Assembly: GCA_020744225.1 (NCBI GenBank)
Contig: JAGMWG010000023.1
Span: 310,001-374,000 of the forward strand
Length of the DNA: 64,000 bases
Origin: Paraphoma chrysanthemicola
Taxonomy: Eukaryota > Ascomycota > Dothideomycetes > Pleosporales > Phaeosphaeriaceae
Direction: 5' to 3'
Below the pieces are notes generated by a model. It was given only the letters and a program-made list of their open reading frames with translations. It ran no database searches and had not been told where the DNA came from. Shown here one piece after another: positions 1-11,900 of the stretch; the stretch's first letter is position 1; each line of letters starts with the position of its first letter. Position numbers and translations under genes: made by a program.

Positions 1-706
1 GAATCTGGTCGCAACTACAACCAGGTTGTCAACAAGGCCTCTCAAAGCGTCTGCATCGTTGACGCAAATCTATGTGGTAGTGAGTCCTGGTGCTCAAGCT
101 TCCTTCATGAAACATCGAACGGACCTGGAAGATACCGAAAATACCGCGAAAGACCACGAAGGCGGCTTTGGTAGGCTCCAAAGCTGTGAGAATGATGGAG
201 AAATCTTTGATATCTAATAAAGTCCTTATGATGCTTTGGGCTTCAGGCGATAGCCCTTTGACTTCCATTCCCTTGTTTTTGGCCTCTGCTTTCAAACCAA
301 GCACTTCGTCTTGATGGATTGTGAACATCTTGATATATACTTGGCGGTCACGTTCTTCAAGTCGTTGGAAGGCTATCCCCCACAAGCTTTGCTGAGGTGA
401 AACATCGACGAAGGACGTTTCAGAAGAACGTTCGGGTGGATCAGCGACAACTGACTCTTTTGATTTGGCATACGTCACTTCTGAGGCTGTATTGAGTGCG
501 AGAACTGGCTGCGTGTTGCTCAACGGCTCCGTCGCGGCTGAAGCTGTGCATTCCAAATCACTTCTCTCCGTCGTCGCTGCATCTTCGCAATGGTGAGTCG
601 TTTGCGCGGATTGTTTCTTCTTCCTCCGGCCCAACTTGTCATTCACGATTCTCCACCATCTTCGCCATAGCGGCGTCTTCGCCTCGCCCTCACGCATTGC
701 TCTCAA
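1..706 (-). CDS. NLR-like (STAND) protein, N-terminal part, cut by the left edge
   Basis: Two exons are visible: 706-125 and 69-1, joined across a 55-nt intron (70-124, donor GTCCGT, acceptor ACATAG) in phase 0. The gene continues beyond position 1. Residues 1-100 are basic and low in complexity. After that comes a helical block with SLWGIAFQRLEERD near residue 110 and a segment of the form TALEPTKAAF. These resemble the helical N-terminal domain found ahead of NACHT NTPase modules in fungal NLR-like proteins, which act in non-self recognition and regulated cell death. The NTPase and repeat domains would lie outside the window, so the family call rests only on this N-terminal pattern. An unrelated helical protein is possible. 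Confidence 0.45.
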
Positions 707-1617
707 GGTGGCAAGGTCGTGCTCGTGTAACCGATGTAAGAAAGTGCTCGGCGCAATAGTAGAGATCGCTGGTTATATCCAAAAGTGGGACGAGAACTCA
801 AATGTGTAAGAGTGCATATCTCTTCATGTTGCCTTGTCCGTGAGCGACACCTGTCAGCCTCACGACGTCATTTGTTGACCGGTGAACGAAAGGAGCAGTC
901 GCGCTCAGCCCACCCGAAAACACCGCCTTGCAACGCCAATGTGGCTTCGAGCAGCCTCAGAAAATCATGAAACTGTTCTTCGACTGCTCTGTATCCTCCG
1001 TTCCCTGCCTGCGAACAAGGTGACATCTCCATCCAAAACGGGCCAGTCAATTTCATTGCGGCAAATAGCCTTGTGAAGGAGTACGCGGGGATAATGTTAC
1101 GCCACAACCCACTTTCACAGGATGCCACACGATTGAAAACCCGCACGAGGCCAATACGCAGCCTCGACCATCTTGCAGTCTCGCAGCAACTAAGCAGAGA
1201 AATGGAGAAGTACGAGAGGCTAATGTCCAGTAAGAAGCGAAGGATTGGAAGACTAGACCATTGGATATGCAGTGCCACCTGCAGGCTGAAATGTCGGATC
1301 CAAGGCCTGCCTTCCGGCGATGTGCAGTCCTCGAAATGTATCGTGCATTATGCATCAAGCAGTAAGAAATCACTATATAGCGCATTTGGGTGCTTCGCTG
1401 CGTTCTCCAAAGGGACAAAAGTTGATCTATCGGATCTACTATATGGGCATACTGAGCACAGCGAATGCCCGTAAAAGGATGCCCTTTTGGCAAAGCCTAG
1501 CGGATTTTCAGTGACTTGAAAGCCAAATGTCGTGAACGTTATTCAGATAGTGCTTATATCGTTGGCTACATGGCCCTCTCGTGTATGTACATCAATATCC
1601 TGACCACGGGCGGATCA
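707..1617. other. Intergenic region, no supported gene
   Basis: These 0.9 kb lie between the NLR-like gene start and the 3' end of thymidylate synthase. Open frames occur on both strands (for example 868-1278 and 1053-1493 minus, 1073-1474 plus). None has a recognisable motif or a convincing splice partner. Confidence 0.5.
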
Positions 1618-2667
1618 TCATACACTCATCTTCATAGCAATCGCACCATGTGGCTTATATCCCACAACCTCAAACTCGTCAGCTTTCCACCCGTCTACAC
1701 TGCCTCCGATCTCGCGATTGATCTTCAGTGTCGGGAACTCTCTTGGCTCTCTTTGTAATTGTATCTTCAAGGCATCGACATGGTCGAGGTAGACATGTGC
1801 GTCGCCCATGGTATGTGTAAATGTCCCCGGTGTAAGATCGCACACGTGAGCCAGCATGTGTGTGAGCAGCGCGTAACTCGCAATGTTGAACGGCACACCG
1901 AGACCCATATCGCAACTCCTTTGGTACAGCAGAGAGTGCAGCACACCTCGTGGCTTCTCCGTCGTATCGTCTTTTTGCCGTGGAAATGAGACGTAGAACT
2001 GCGCAAACATGTGACACGGTGGTAGGGCCATCTTCTTCAGATCCGCGGGGTTCCACGCGCTCAGTATTATCCGGCGATCGTAGGGCTTGTTCTTCAGCTT
2101 GTCGATAATCTCGGCGAGTTGATCGACGCCTTCGCCTGTGTAATCGTGTTCATGGCCCTTGTATTCTGCACCAAAATGTCGCCATTGGAAACCATATACC
2201 GGACCGAGTTCACCCTCTTCGTAGTGTCCTAGTCCGACGCTGTCCAAGTATTCGCGACTGCCGTTGCCGTCCCAGATCTTGATTCCCGCGTCGGAGAGAG
2301 CTTTGCTGTGCGTGCTACCGGCGACAAACCAGAGCAGCTCGCCGATGACGGCACGAAGGAAGACGCGTTTTGTGGTGAGGAGGGGTAGGATGAGTTCTGG
2401 GGGTTGTGAGGGGTCGGTGGAGGGGCGCAAGAGGGTGAACTTCATTTGTGTGGGAAAAGGCACGGCGTAGGTTCCGGTGCCTGTGCGGTCGGGCCGGTGT
2501 TCGCCATTTTCGAGAATTTCTCTTATGAGGCTGAGGTACTGGTGCTCTTCGTGCGCGGGGTTTAAAGGTGCGCTGGCGTTTTGAGTGCCATTGGAAGTCG
2601 TGGCGTCTTTGGTGTGTTGTGAGGCTTCGGAGTGGGAGATGACGGGTTCAAGAGTAGCAGGAGCCAT
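1618..2667 (-). CDS. TMP1: Thymidylate synthase
   Basis: Single-exon gene of 349 aa. It makes dTMP from dUMP using methylene-tetrahydrofolate, the only de novo route to thymidylate. The folate and dUMP contacts are clear: RPDRTGTGTYAVP (58-70), DRRIILSAWNPADL (197-210), the catalytic cysteine Cys218 in LPPCHMFAQFYV, QRSCDMGLGVPFN (249-261) and HVYLDHVDALK (291-301). The open frame runs upstream to 2889. The ATG at 2667 is preferred because the ~40 residues before the folate motif then match a short variable N terminus, and because the longer frame would overlap the divergent gene starting at 2868. Two small insertions (around 83-90 and 232-240) are common in eukaryotic enzymes. Confidence 0.96.
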   Translation of the reverse strand: MAPATLEPVISHSEASQHTKDATTSNGTQNASAPLNPAHEEHQYLSLIREILENGEHRPDRTGTGTYAVPFPTQMKFTLLRPSTDPSQPPELILPLLTTKRVFLRAVIGELLWFVAGSTHSKALSDAGIKIWDGNGSREYLDSVGLGHYEEGELGPVYGFQWRHFGAEYKGHEHDYTGEGVDQLAEIIDKLKNKPYDRRIILSAWNPADLKKMALPPCHMFAQFYVSFPRQKDDTTEKPRGVLHSLLYQRSCDMGLGVPFNIASYALLTHMLAHVCDLTPGTFTHTMGDAHVYLDHVDALKIQLQREPREFPTLKINREIGGSVDGWKADEFEVVGYKPHGAIAMKMSV

Positions 2668-2867
2668 GGTGTGCTGAATTTTGGCTTGAAAGTACTGTGT
2701 TGCACGACTGTATATGAGGTCACGACATCGCTGGAAATAAAGTGGTCGCGCACGCGTCGGGAAAGCGCGACTGCGTGACTGGTTCCCTTCGCTTTCCGTA
2801 CTAATCTTCTGTCCTAACCGCTTTCGCTCCTCCGCCAAACACATACCAAACCACGTTACCCTCAATA
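2668..2867. promoter_or_regulatory. Shared divergent promoter, thymidylate synthase / HAUS3-like
   Basis: Only 200 bp separate the two start codons, so both promoters must lie here. The stretch includes CGCG-containing sequence (CGCACGCGTCGGGAAAGCGC, around 2747-2766). The ACGCGT core matches the MluI cell-cycle box of yeast S-phase genes, which would suit a thymidylate synthase promoter. That functional link is inferred. Confidence 0.4.
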
Positions 2868-4564
2868 ATGGCGGAAGAACAGGCGGCACACCATCTGCTG
2901 AACGTTCTGGAAGAACGTGGGCTAAACGTGGATCTCGATAAGATCCTTCTCGGGTTCGAGGACGGAGCTACGAAACATGATGTTGCTACTTGGGTGGACG
3001 AATATTTACATGAAGACACTCTTCTGACCAGAGAAGAGCTTGAGTTGTCAGTCTCAAACAGCAGGTAATTTCCTCGGCTAATTCAGACATCAGGTACCAA
3101 ACGCTCAAGAAGAGGAATCTCTTACATCAATACGAGAGCGAAGGCGAACCGCAGCGGCCAATACTGGATCACGAGATCGCTGTTGCAATCGAGTCTCTCC
3201 AGACCTCCACGGCTGCGATAGAAGCACAATGCAAAGTATTAGAAGCTCAGAAAGATGCCCTGACCAAATTGAAGGCCCTTGACAAGCCCAATCTGGATGT
3301 CGAGCACGCACGCAACGAGCGAAGGAGAAAAGAGGGACAGGAGAAGGCAAGATTGGATGTAGCAGTAAGTCTGTAATACCGACCCAGAAAATCTCTCACT
3401 GATGGGGCCAGGTTGACGATATTGCTGGAGCGATCACGGAGCAAATGACTGAGTCACAGCGAGAGATCGACACAGAGAAAGCTGCGATCAAAATCTATGT
3501 CAGCGAACGTCTCGCCTCAGACGACCAGATCCTCGGTCGTCTCCCTGGCATCGTATCAAAGTTGGTCGCCGAAAATGAAGGGAGCCGAGACGAGAAATCA
3601 ATTGAGCAGTGGTGCAAAGCGATCATTGCCTTTCGGACCAGCGAGATCAAAGCTCGTGTCGATGCAGTTTACCTTGATAGCCTTTCCAAGCATCCATCGA
3701 ACGGACGCTCGGAGACGCCTGATGAGGAGCTCAAGGAGCGAAAGAATGCACTACAAGCTGAGATGGAAGAGCTACATTCCGAGATTGCCTCGATTACAGA
3801 GATGGTGGTCGAACACGAGCTCAGGAAGCCCATGAACGAGATGAAGGATCGCAACAACCGAGAGGTCACACAAGCACGAGGGGCCTGGCTCAACTATGTA
3901 CGTCTTCTGTCCTATTGATTAAGCACGACACTCATCACTATAGGTCCTATCGACATTGGAGTACATGGGCAGGCGTCTCGGTACAGTCACTTCGAGCATG
4001 AAAGAGACCGACGAAATGCAGCAGGTGCTTTCGCATTTCGAGGCTGCGGCTTCCAAGCGTATGCCTGACACGCATGCTCCACGGCCCACGCCGCCGCGAC
4101 GCAGAACAACGTCCGGCCCTTTGTCAGCGTTCACCCCCATGGTAAAGCTAAAGCCTACAAAGAGTCTGGATCTTCCCGTGGCGCTCCAAGACGCGCTGCG
4201 GCATGCTGGTATCCCTTTCAACCAAGACAGCATAGAGGCACTGCAAGATGCCGTCGTTAATGCGCAAATCGAACGGCAAAGGAAGCTACATGACCATTTC
4301 AACACGGCATCTGTGTCGAGTCATGAGAGGCTGGCGGAGCGCTCGAGACAAGCAGATGGCGACGTGAGAGTTATCCTGGATGCGCTTTACAAACACACAC
4401 CATTTCAACAGGTCAGCCTGTCGGACCCTCAACTGGAAGAGCAACTCAAAGTCATGGACAAGGAGCTTGAAGCAAAAGATGGCGAGCTACTAGATGCCGA
4501 GGCCAGTGAGCTGAGCCTAGGCGACCCGAAGGTCAAGCGCTTTATCGCAAAGTACGGGAAGTAG
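2868..4564 (+). CDS. HAUS augmin-like complex subunit 3 homologue
   Basis: Four exons: 2868-3046, 3094-3364, 3412-3897, 3944-4564 (518 aa). Introns are 46-47 nt. The first intron is placed with donor GTCAGT at 3047, because the alternative at 3065 would leave an impossible 29-nt intron. With this splice the N terminus reads ...LLTREELELYQTLKKRN, which resembles the N-terminal motif of animal HAUS3 (acidic patch, conserved Trp, then an xLSxxELExxxxL helix). The C-terminal SDPQLEEQLKVMDKEL also matches the HAUS3 LLSDQEL-type segment. Most of the rest is predicted coiled coil. Augmin recruits gamma-tubulin to existing spindle microtubules and is known in Aspergillus nidulans. The family call rests on motif likeness, not on a search. 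Confidence 0.65.
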
Positions 4565-5191
4565 CCACAAAGTGTCTAGTAGAAAACGCGTAACCCTTCC
4601 ACGACTCGCACTGGGTCAAATCAACATTATCTGAGTTTCGCGACCCTAACTCTTCTATTGAATGTTGTGAGCTGAGTGAACAGTGCGTCTAGTCTATAAG
4701 ACGCAGGCCTAAGGATGACGGGTCGGCAATGATGCGCTGGCAGCTCAGCATGTGAAAAGCATCTAGTTTGTTTGACATGTCAACAAAGGCTTCGCGGCAC
4801 TTCAGGGCTCATCTGCGGCGCAACAGAACCTAGGATGTCGCTAAGGCACGGAGCGAACTACTGCAAACACTACGACGCGTGCTAAACAAGACGCTGGCCG
4901 TAGTGAGATTCACCTCGGCGCGTTTGGGTTGGTTGTTGTGGAAGATTGAGCTAAGACCGCAGGACGCCCTTTGTGGCTAGCTCCCCAACCCCCCGTGTTG
5001 CGTCTCCAGCTCAGACATCAACAAGCGTCCTTCACCACACCCCAAGTCCCGCCCCATCTTCAGCTGCCGGTCAAACCTGTGCGGGATGCTCGCACCCGGC
5101 ATCCGCAGTTCTGCAGGCCACCACACGCTCCATTGAACACCACAACACGCCCATCCCATAGCTCCCTAAAGCTCCCGGCCGGGCTATCACC
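4565..5191. other. Intergenic region and promoter of the following gene
   Basis: These 0.6 kb hold the 3' end of the HAUS3-like gene and the promoter of the gene at 5192. The last 150 bp are rich in CCA/CAC, as in many fungal 5' leaders. The 4971-5612 plus frame is a shadow of the real gene in another frame. Confidence 0.5.
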
Positions 5192-6522
5192 ATGGTCAAA
5201 GGAGAGATCCTCACCCTCGGCGCCGCCGCCACGGCGATTGGCGGCGCCTACAAGCTCGGTGAATTCATGTACAAAGCCAAACGCGTGCGCGATGTCGGCC
5301 CAGCCAACGCCGTCTACGTGCGCATCATTGGCCGCGTGCGCACCGATCTCGACGAAGTCCGCCGCCTCCTCTCTGTCCGCGAAGTCCACGATGCCCTCGA
5401 AGCCAATCCCGAAAAGTCCCGCTGGGTCTACGGAGCGATGCGGGATGTGCGCGGCGCCCTGGAGAACATCACGCCGCACACTGAGCGCGTCGCCGGCGAC
5501 ATCGACGCTGGCCGCCGCGTTGGCGTCCGTCACCGCCTCTACTGGTTGCTCAGCGAGAAGGAGAAGCTCGAGAACCGAGAGAAGGAGCTTCAGATTGCGC
5601 ATACCAGTCTGAGCGAGGTGCTCAGCTTCCTGACCGCCCTGGAGCCTGTCGAGGAGCCGCAGAAACCCAAGTCGTCCAAGAAGGAGACACACATCGACAT
5701 CGACATCCACCGCGACGCGCCCCAGCACACCACCGAGAGGGTCGAGCGTGAGGTCTTGATCGAGCGCGACGGCGGCCCGAGGCATGTCGAGGAGCGCGAA
5801 GTCTGGGTCGACCGCCAGGGACCTCCTCCGCCTCGCTATGAGGAGCACCGCGACGTTCGCGTCCACGGCCACGGACATCACGACGAGCGCGATATCCACA
5901 TTGAGGCTCATGGTCGTGGCCGCCACGAGGACATTCACATCGAAGCCCGTGGCCCACGCTACCACGAGGAGCGCGACATCCACATTGAGCGCGGCCGCGA
6001 CCCCCGTTACGAGGCCGAGTACGACGACCGCTACGAGCAGGGCGACCAGTATCGCTCGCCCTACCCCGAGGAGAGGCGCCCCGATGCTCGTCCCTTCCCT
6101 GAGCCTCTCGGTCGCCGCCCCGAAGCCTACGAGGACCGCCTTCCCGAGCGCGACTCATGGATGCAAAGCGAATCCCGCCGACCCCACCCATCCGGCAAAT
6201 ATGGCCCATACGGCGAATATGCCGAGTACGGCGCACCCCAGCCCGTTGGCGCAGCGCACTACAAGCGTAGGTTTCAAGGCGACGCAGGCTTTGGCGACGA
6301 AGAGATACTGAATCCCCAACCAGTGCCCCTGTCCAAGGAGTATCAAGAACGCGAGGTGAGTTACAACCGTGGCGGGTTCATCCGGAGCAAGTTCTGATTT
6401 GTCGCCCCTGCCAGATGTGGATCGAGCAAAAGGAGGACTACAGGTTCGACCAGTATGGCAATAGGCTGCCTGATCGATTTTTCCAGCCACCCGTGCCGAG
6501 GCCGTATCGCAGCCGCATGTAG
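5192..6522 (+). CDS. Conserved fungal protein with His/acid-rich DIHIE repeats
   Basis: Two exons, 5192-6355 and 6415-6522, around a 59-nt intron (donor GTGAGT, acceptor CCAG), giving 423 aa. The start sits in a strong CACCATGG context. Residues 1-25 are hydrophobic and Gly/Ala-rich (GAAATAIGGAYKLG). Residues 25-155 are mostly helical and probably structured. From about 165 to 290 the chain is a charged repeat tract: DIDIH, then RDVRVHGHGHHDERDIHIEAHG, HEDIHIEARG and HEERDIHIERG, with EREV units in between. The remainder is Pro/Arg/Tyr-rich. Codons are very GC-rich at third positions, which also opens long shadow frames. No enzymatic motif is visible and the function is unknown. The His clusters could bind metal, but this is only a guess. 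Confidence 0.8.
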
Positions 6523-6782
6523 ATAGCTGCTCGTGCTGGGATATGTATGCTTGGATACTATAATGAGCTTGTGCGTCTCCTTTTTTGTGTGTAAAGCAAG
6601 TTACCCCCAAATAGTCTTTCTGGAGAGGCATGGCTTCCTTTGTAGCTATTGAAATATTATTGCTTTCTGCGAGTAATTACTGCCGTGCCCCATGCATACA
6701 AAGCACTGTACACGCCTTGTCAAAGCTGTAAGTAGGTATAACACTCCAAAACTCCAGCCCTGGCATATCTCTTCCCGTTGTA

Positions 6783-8159
6783 TTAGTTCTTACTGTCCTT
6801 CCTCACCTGCTCCCCCTCCTTTCTCTCCTCACCATTCTCACCATTCTCCCCTCCGCTCTCCACATTAACACTATACGCATCCCTCACCTCTCCAGCCAAC
6901 GGTGTCCAAACCCTCTGCTCAAACCCCAGATGCACACCCCCTTCCTCATCATCGTCCCACCCAAGACTACTCCGCCGTACACTCTCCACCCTGACTTCTC
7001 GCTCAATCGTGATTCCGACTTGCACTTCAGATGCGGGTTGCGCGGAGTCTGGTCGAGATAGTGGGTGGTCGAGCGGGTAGGGAGATAGATTGGAAATCGG
7101 GCTTGAGCCACCGGTGGGAGTGTGTCGACCCGTTGGGTTACGGGGATGGAACGGGTTGTAGCAAGGAAGTGGAGGGGAGGGTTGGCTGGGGGAATCATTG
7201 GAACGGGCAGGGGAAGTAAGATCCTGGAGACGAAGAGAGGATTTCGTAGCGGATAGGGCGTTTTGCCGAGCTGCTGTTATCGCGAGGCAGAGATAGAGCA
7301 TCATGCTGTGAGTCCATAGTTAGCTTATGCTGGCAATTCGAATTTGGCTAAGTGAGTACATCGATCATGAATATCAACGTACCAAAGTGCTCCCAGCCCG
7401 CTTAGGACTTCACTTGCGACGCCCAGACCCACGCGTTGTGAGTGCTGTGTTTGCAGCGCTGCGAGGTCCGATGGCAGGATTTGGCAGTGCGGATGTCTGG
7501 TCCTGGATTAACCTTTCTTGACCTCATATCGTCGCGCAGAACAATGTAGACTTACGCTTCACTCTTCCCCCCAAGACTATTATCCGGACCCAACCACGCA
7601 TCCTGAATCACGCCCACGAACAGTAACAACATGGTCCAGAACGCCCAGGACATGCCTTGCTGATTTGTTATCCCGGCACGGCGGAAGTGCAGGTACAGCA
7701 TTGTTCCCAGGAACAGGAGGATAAGAAGTGGGGATAGGATCGAAGCATATACAACCCCCCTAGATACACACCCCTATTAGTTTTCCGATCATCGCACCAG
7801 CACATTATTGACGGGACGTACAATTTCGACGTATTCTCACCCATCCACAATGAATTCTTATCGCTACGTGACGAAGCCACGTACACGACTGGAAACTCCC
7901 TCCATTCCCAGGCCTGCAGCTTCTCAACCCAGCATTGTGCGTGGGAGTCGAATTGGAAGAGCTTCACGCCGAGCGCGAGGATCACGGCGAATTGCGCGGT
8001 GGCGATGAGGAGGCTGGCGAAGAGGAGGTTGATCTGGGCGAGTTAGTGGGTGGAGAGGGAGGAGGTGGAAGGGTGTACGGCGAGGCTGGAGGCACCGGGC
8101 CAGCGTGTTGATGTTGCGGTGCGGTAGAAGCGGGTTGCTGAACGGAGAGCTGTGAACAT
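6783..8159 (-). CDS. Multi-pass membrane protein, family not recognised
   Basis: Five exons: 8159-8079, 8033-7822, 7759-7556, 7502-7383, 7305-6783, giving 379 aa. All introns have GT-AG ends (45, 62, 53 and 77 nt) and all junctions keep frame. The first intron has a textbook CACTAAC branch site. Likely membrane helices are INLLFASLLIATAQFAVILAL (about 28-48), YASILSPLLILLFLGTMLYL (about 102-121), SWAFWTMLLLFVGVI (about 138-152) and LMMLYLCLAIT-like sequence (about 207-218, at the fourth junction). The C-terminal ~150 residues are Pro/Ser-rich then acidic and probably cytosolic. The gene is invisible as a single frame, so automatic calls may have fragmented it. The start is inferred from the splice phase. 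Confidence 0.7.
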
Positions 8160-8933
8160 TGTGTTTGTATCTGATGAGATATGCCTTGGACGGTGGGCTG
8201 GTATTCACTGCATTGAAACGAAGAAGCGACGAAGTGGATGAGAGAAGGTATCGACATGAATACAGTTATTTAAAAAGCGCCTGCAAATGAACCACGAGGT
8301 TAGATTCCGATATAATGGAAGTGCACGTCATGAGTGAGGTGTGTTGCTGGACTCGGTGCGGTTGGTGTGGTGATGTACCATGGTTAGGTGAGGAGTCGGG
8401 ATGGCCGTTGGGGATGCGGCGTGGAGGTGGACAAGGAGTCAATCGTGCACTGACAGTCTCGCAATCCTGAAGGACGGACGACTTCGTCCTGGATAGAACA
8501 CTCGTGACAATTACGAACGTTCTTGTCCAGCATCCACCCGTATGGAAACCTCATACCCGCGGACTGTAGCTCGGGCGCATACATGCTGTGCGCGCACCTT
8601 TCGTGGCAACGCCACTTTTCTACCCGCAAAGCTTGAGCTGGTCAGTCGTTGGCGCCTGTCTTTGGAAAGAGCCACGTGATCAGGTGATCAACGATAGACT
8701 CGGGCTGACAAGGGCGTTGTGTGATACAGATTGGAGGTCGAGATTCGATGTTCATTGTTGCATGCTTGCTTTACGAACTTCACTTTCATTAATGGCGGCA
8801 CATTATGAAATCCTTTGTCCTTCCATTGAGCGCTTCTTGGAAGCCATGCATTGTTCTCGATTTCGTCTTGTATTTTTGATGTCTTTGTCTTGAGACGAGA
8901 TAGAGAAGCCTTGAAGAACCATTTGGCATCTTC
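8160..8933. other. Divergent intergenic region
   Basis: This 0.8-kb gap lies between the start of the membrane-protein gene and the Ulp1-like gene and should hold both promoters. I see no further gene. Frames at 8384-8629 (minus) and 8588-8893 (plus) lack motifs. Confidence 0.5.
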
Positions 8934-11900
8934 ATGACGCAGAAGAGTTTGACGCACGACGTTAGCTACGATACTCACGACATGGCAGACAAAGCCCCAA
9001 GACCGACAGATGAACCTCCGGAGGATGGCGAGATGCACGCTGCCCCTGTACAATCTGAGACGAGTGAGGATATTGTGAAAGAATGGCTCAACACACCTTA
9101 TATCAGGTACCGGCTTGACGCCGATGGCGAAGTGATGATTACCGCTGAAGACTTTACGAACCTCACAAACCTAGCTTTTCCGGAGGCTTACATGAGTGGC
9201 GAAACCTTGACCTTGGCCCTTGCCCTTGCAATCAGGAAGCACGACCAACAGTCGGAAGCGACTATATTGGGCGATGCTGACATGACCGCCCTTTACCAGC
9301 TGGGAATCGGTGTTTATAGTCTAGAAAACACCAGAGTTGTTGATTTTCGGGATGAACTTCGAGAAGCTATTCTCAACGATTCAAAGAGATGGATAATTCT
9401 GCCTGTCTCGGATGGCCTGTTACAAATGGAGACATACTATGCGAGAAAGAAGGAAGAAGAGCGCAAGAACCAGAAGGAAAAGGCCAAAGAAGGGGGCAAA
9501 GACGACGTTGCGAAGGAAAATAGTGCAACACAACCAACAGACGAGTCGGGGACCAGCGGAGGAAAGAAAAAGCCCAAACAGCAGATGGAGGCCACCGGCG
9601 GCCATTGGGGTATGCTCATCGTCGACAAGACTCAACACCTTGCATATTGGGTAGACAGCGCATTGGGCCTAGAGACTGAAGGCAAGAAACTGAAGATTGC
9701 GTCCATGTTCCATGCAGGTAGATGTGCAGGAAAAATTCTCTGTGGTATCGACGCAATCCTCAGTACACGCGACGGCTTCGAGAAAGGCACATTCGATGCC
9801 AGAACACTAAAGTATGTTCCGCATCAAAGACAACACAATACGACGCAAAACGACGTTGGAGCTTGTGGGCCATTTGCATTTTCTTTTCTCGAACACCTCT
9901 ATACCAACAAAGCGAAAATGAACAATCTCAAGACATCGTTCCCTCGGAGTAGGCGAGATCAGCTACGGTTCAATTCCCTGAACAGCAGGCGAGAGATCAG
10001 AAGATTAATCCATCAAGAAGATGATTCGCAAAACTCAAGTAAAATGCCGTTCGGACTTACACCTGCCGCGGTGCGCGCTCTAGGGCTCCTAGATGTGGAC
10101 ACGCTTTTGCAAAGACTTAGACCATTCCGGTGTAAGCCGTCAGTGACAGAACCTAAAGCAGGGCCCACTCCAGCAAAGACCAAAGATTTGTCCGAAGAAG
10201 AAAAGTTCCAGCGGGAACAGTTTGCGTTGCAATTGGCAGAAAATCCGCATGAATATGAAGGAATGCCGCATGAGGAAGCCTTTGAAACCTGGTTGGCAGT
10301 GCAAGCATCTTTGGCTGGCCAAGCTTCAAAACCACCACCTAAACCAGCGGCACCTACACCGCCTGCTTTACCTGCTCCGCCGGCTAGGACGCTACTGTCG
10401 ACGCTTCAGTACCCAAGCTCTGCCAAAGGCATGCCAAGAGACTTTGCCAATGAAAGCGAAGTACCCGCCAAAAGGCTTCGGAGGTGGGCAGCGGCAAATG
10501 CTGAGCATTTGAGGCGCCTGATGTTGAACGAGAAATCCAGCCACATATCTATCCGAGCAGCATTGCAAGCCATGTCTGGAGTGGATTTTGGAAAAGAGAC
10601 GGCTGAACGACTAATCTTCTGGAAAAATGACCCAGAAGTTTTCACCAATGCAGAGCAGAAGGACACGGGGATCCTTGATGGTGTCATCGCGGGCAAAATG
10701 CACGAAAAGTATCACATCTTCAGCAAGAAAGCGATCCCCGATTTTGCTACGATGCCTGAATCAGATTTGTGGGACATCGTTGATAAAGCGGCGCCGGAAT
10801 GCACAAGGGCAATTAATGACAACAGATTCACCAACCACTACACTTTCCGCGCCATTTACTTTGTCAAGTATGGTGGGTCCTTCAAAAAGGAGACCAGGGA
10901 GCACTTGGAAAATATATGGTATCAAGATATAAATGTCTTTACTGAAGACGAAGAATTCGAGTTAGCCGGGCATGATCACACGGAGCTGCTGAAGGGTACT
11001 GTCGCGGAGCGCATCAGAAAGAGAATGATAGACACATATGAGTCGGTGCAGCCGGGCCCGGATCAGGACTCAGAGTCTGATGATGACGACGAAGATAACG
11101 AAGACGCGGGAGGCGACGACGAGAACAACGACGAAGGTGATCCTGATAATGTTGGTGGCGATAGTAATAACAGCAGTGACGATGATGACGACGCTCCCTG
11201 GAAGTCTATACAAGGAATGAAGGAAATTCTAAAGGGTGAGATAGACCAGAAACCGGGCCTCTATTCAGCTTGCACATCAAAGAGACAGAGATATCAGCTA
11301 GCCTGGAACCTTCATGTTGAGCACAAGACATTGAAGGATACAAAATACCCTCCTCCAGAAGGAACGCGAGTACCGAAAATACTCGCTCCAGACAACATCG
11401 AAATACTCCCCAAGGATTTTGCGGATGAGAGAGCAGTTCCAACCGAGAGCCTCCCGGATTGGGCCCATGCAAATGCCAACCTCCTCAAAAGACTGTTTAT
11501 CAACGAGAAATCAGAGGAAGTTTGCATTCGGGCCGCGTTGCAGGTTCTTTCTGGAATAAGCTTTGACAATGAGACTGACAACCGCTTGAAAGCCATCTGG
11601 ATCAAAGAGCCGGGGCTGTTTGGTGACAAACACCTGGAAAAGAACGGAGCCATGAGCATCAATGATCTGAAAAATATGCGACGGCAATTGCAAGAGAAGT
11701 ACGACGTCTTTTCCATGGATGAAAAGAAAGGCAGGAAGGACTACGCCACATGCCCAGAAGCTGAGGTCGAGATTGACAAAACCGCCCAAGAGTGCATCAG
11801 AGCTGTCAAGAACCATAAGAGTGCCAATACATATACATGGCGCGCCATCTGTTTCGTCAAGTACGGTGGTACCTTCCAATACGAAAGCAAGAAGAACCTC

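Noticed and set aside
1053..1493. Overlapping frames of 130-146 codons on both strands
   Set aside because: No motif, no splice partner and no good start context; probably chance openness.
3065..3093. First intron of the HAUS3-like gene starting at GTAATT
   Set aside because: It would be only 29 nt. The GTCAGT donor at 3047 gives 47 nt, and the spliced protein then matches the family.
4971..5612. 213-aa plus-strand frame and other long frames over 4971-6236
   Set aside because: They overlap the repeat-protein gene in other frames. The high GC at third codon positions of that gene keeps stops away in the shadow frames.
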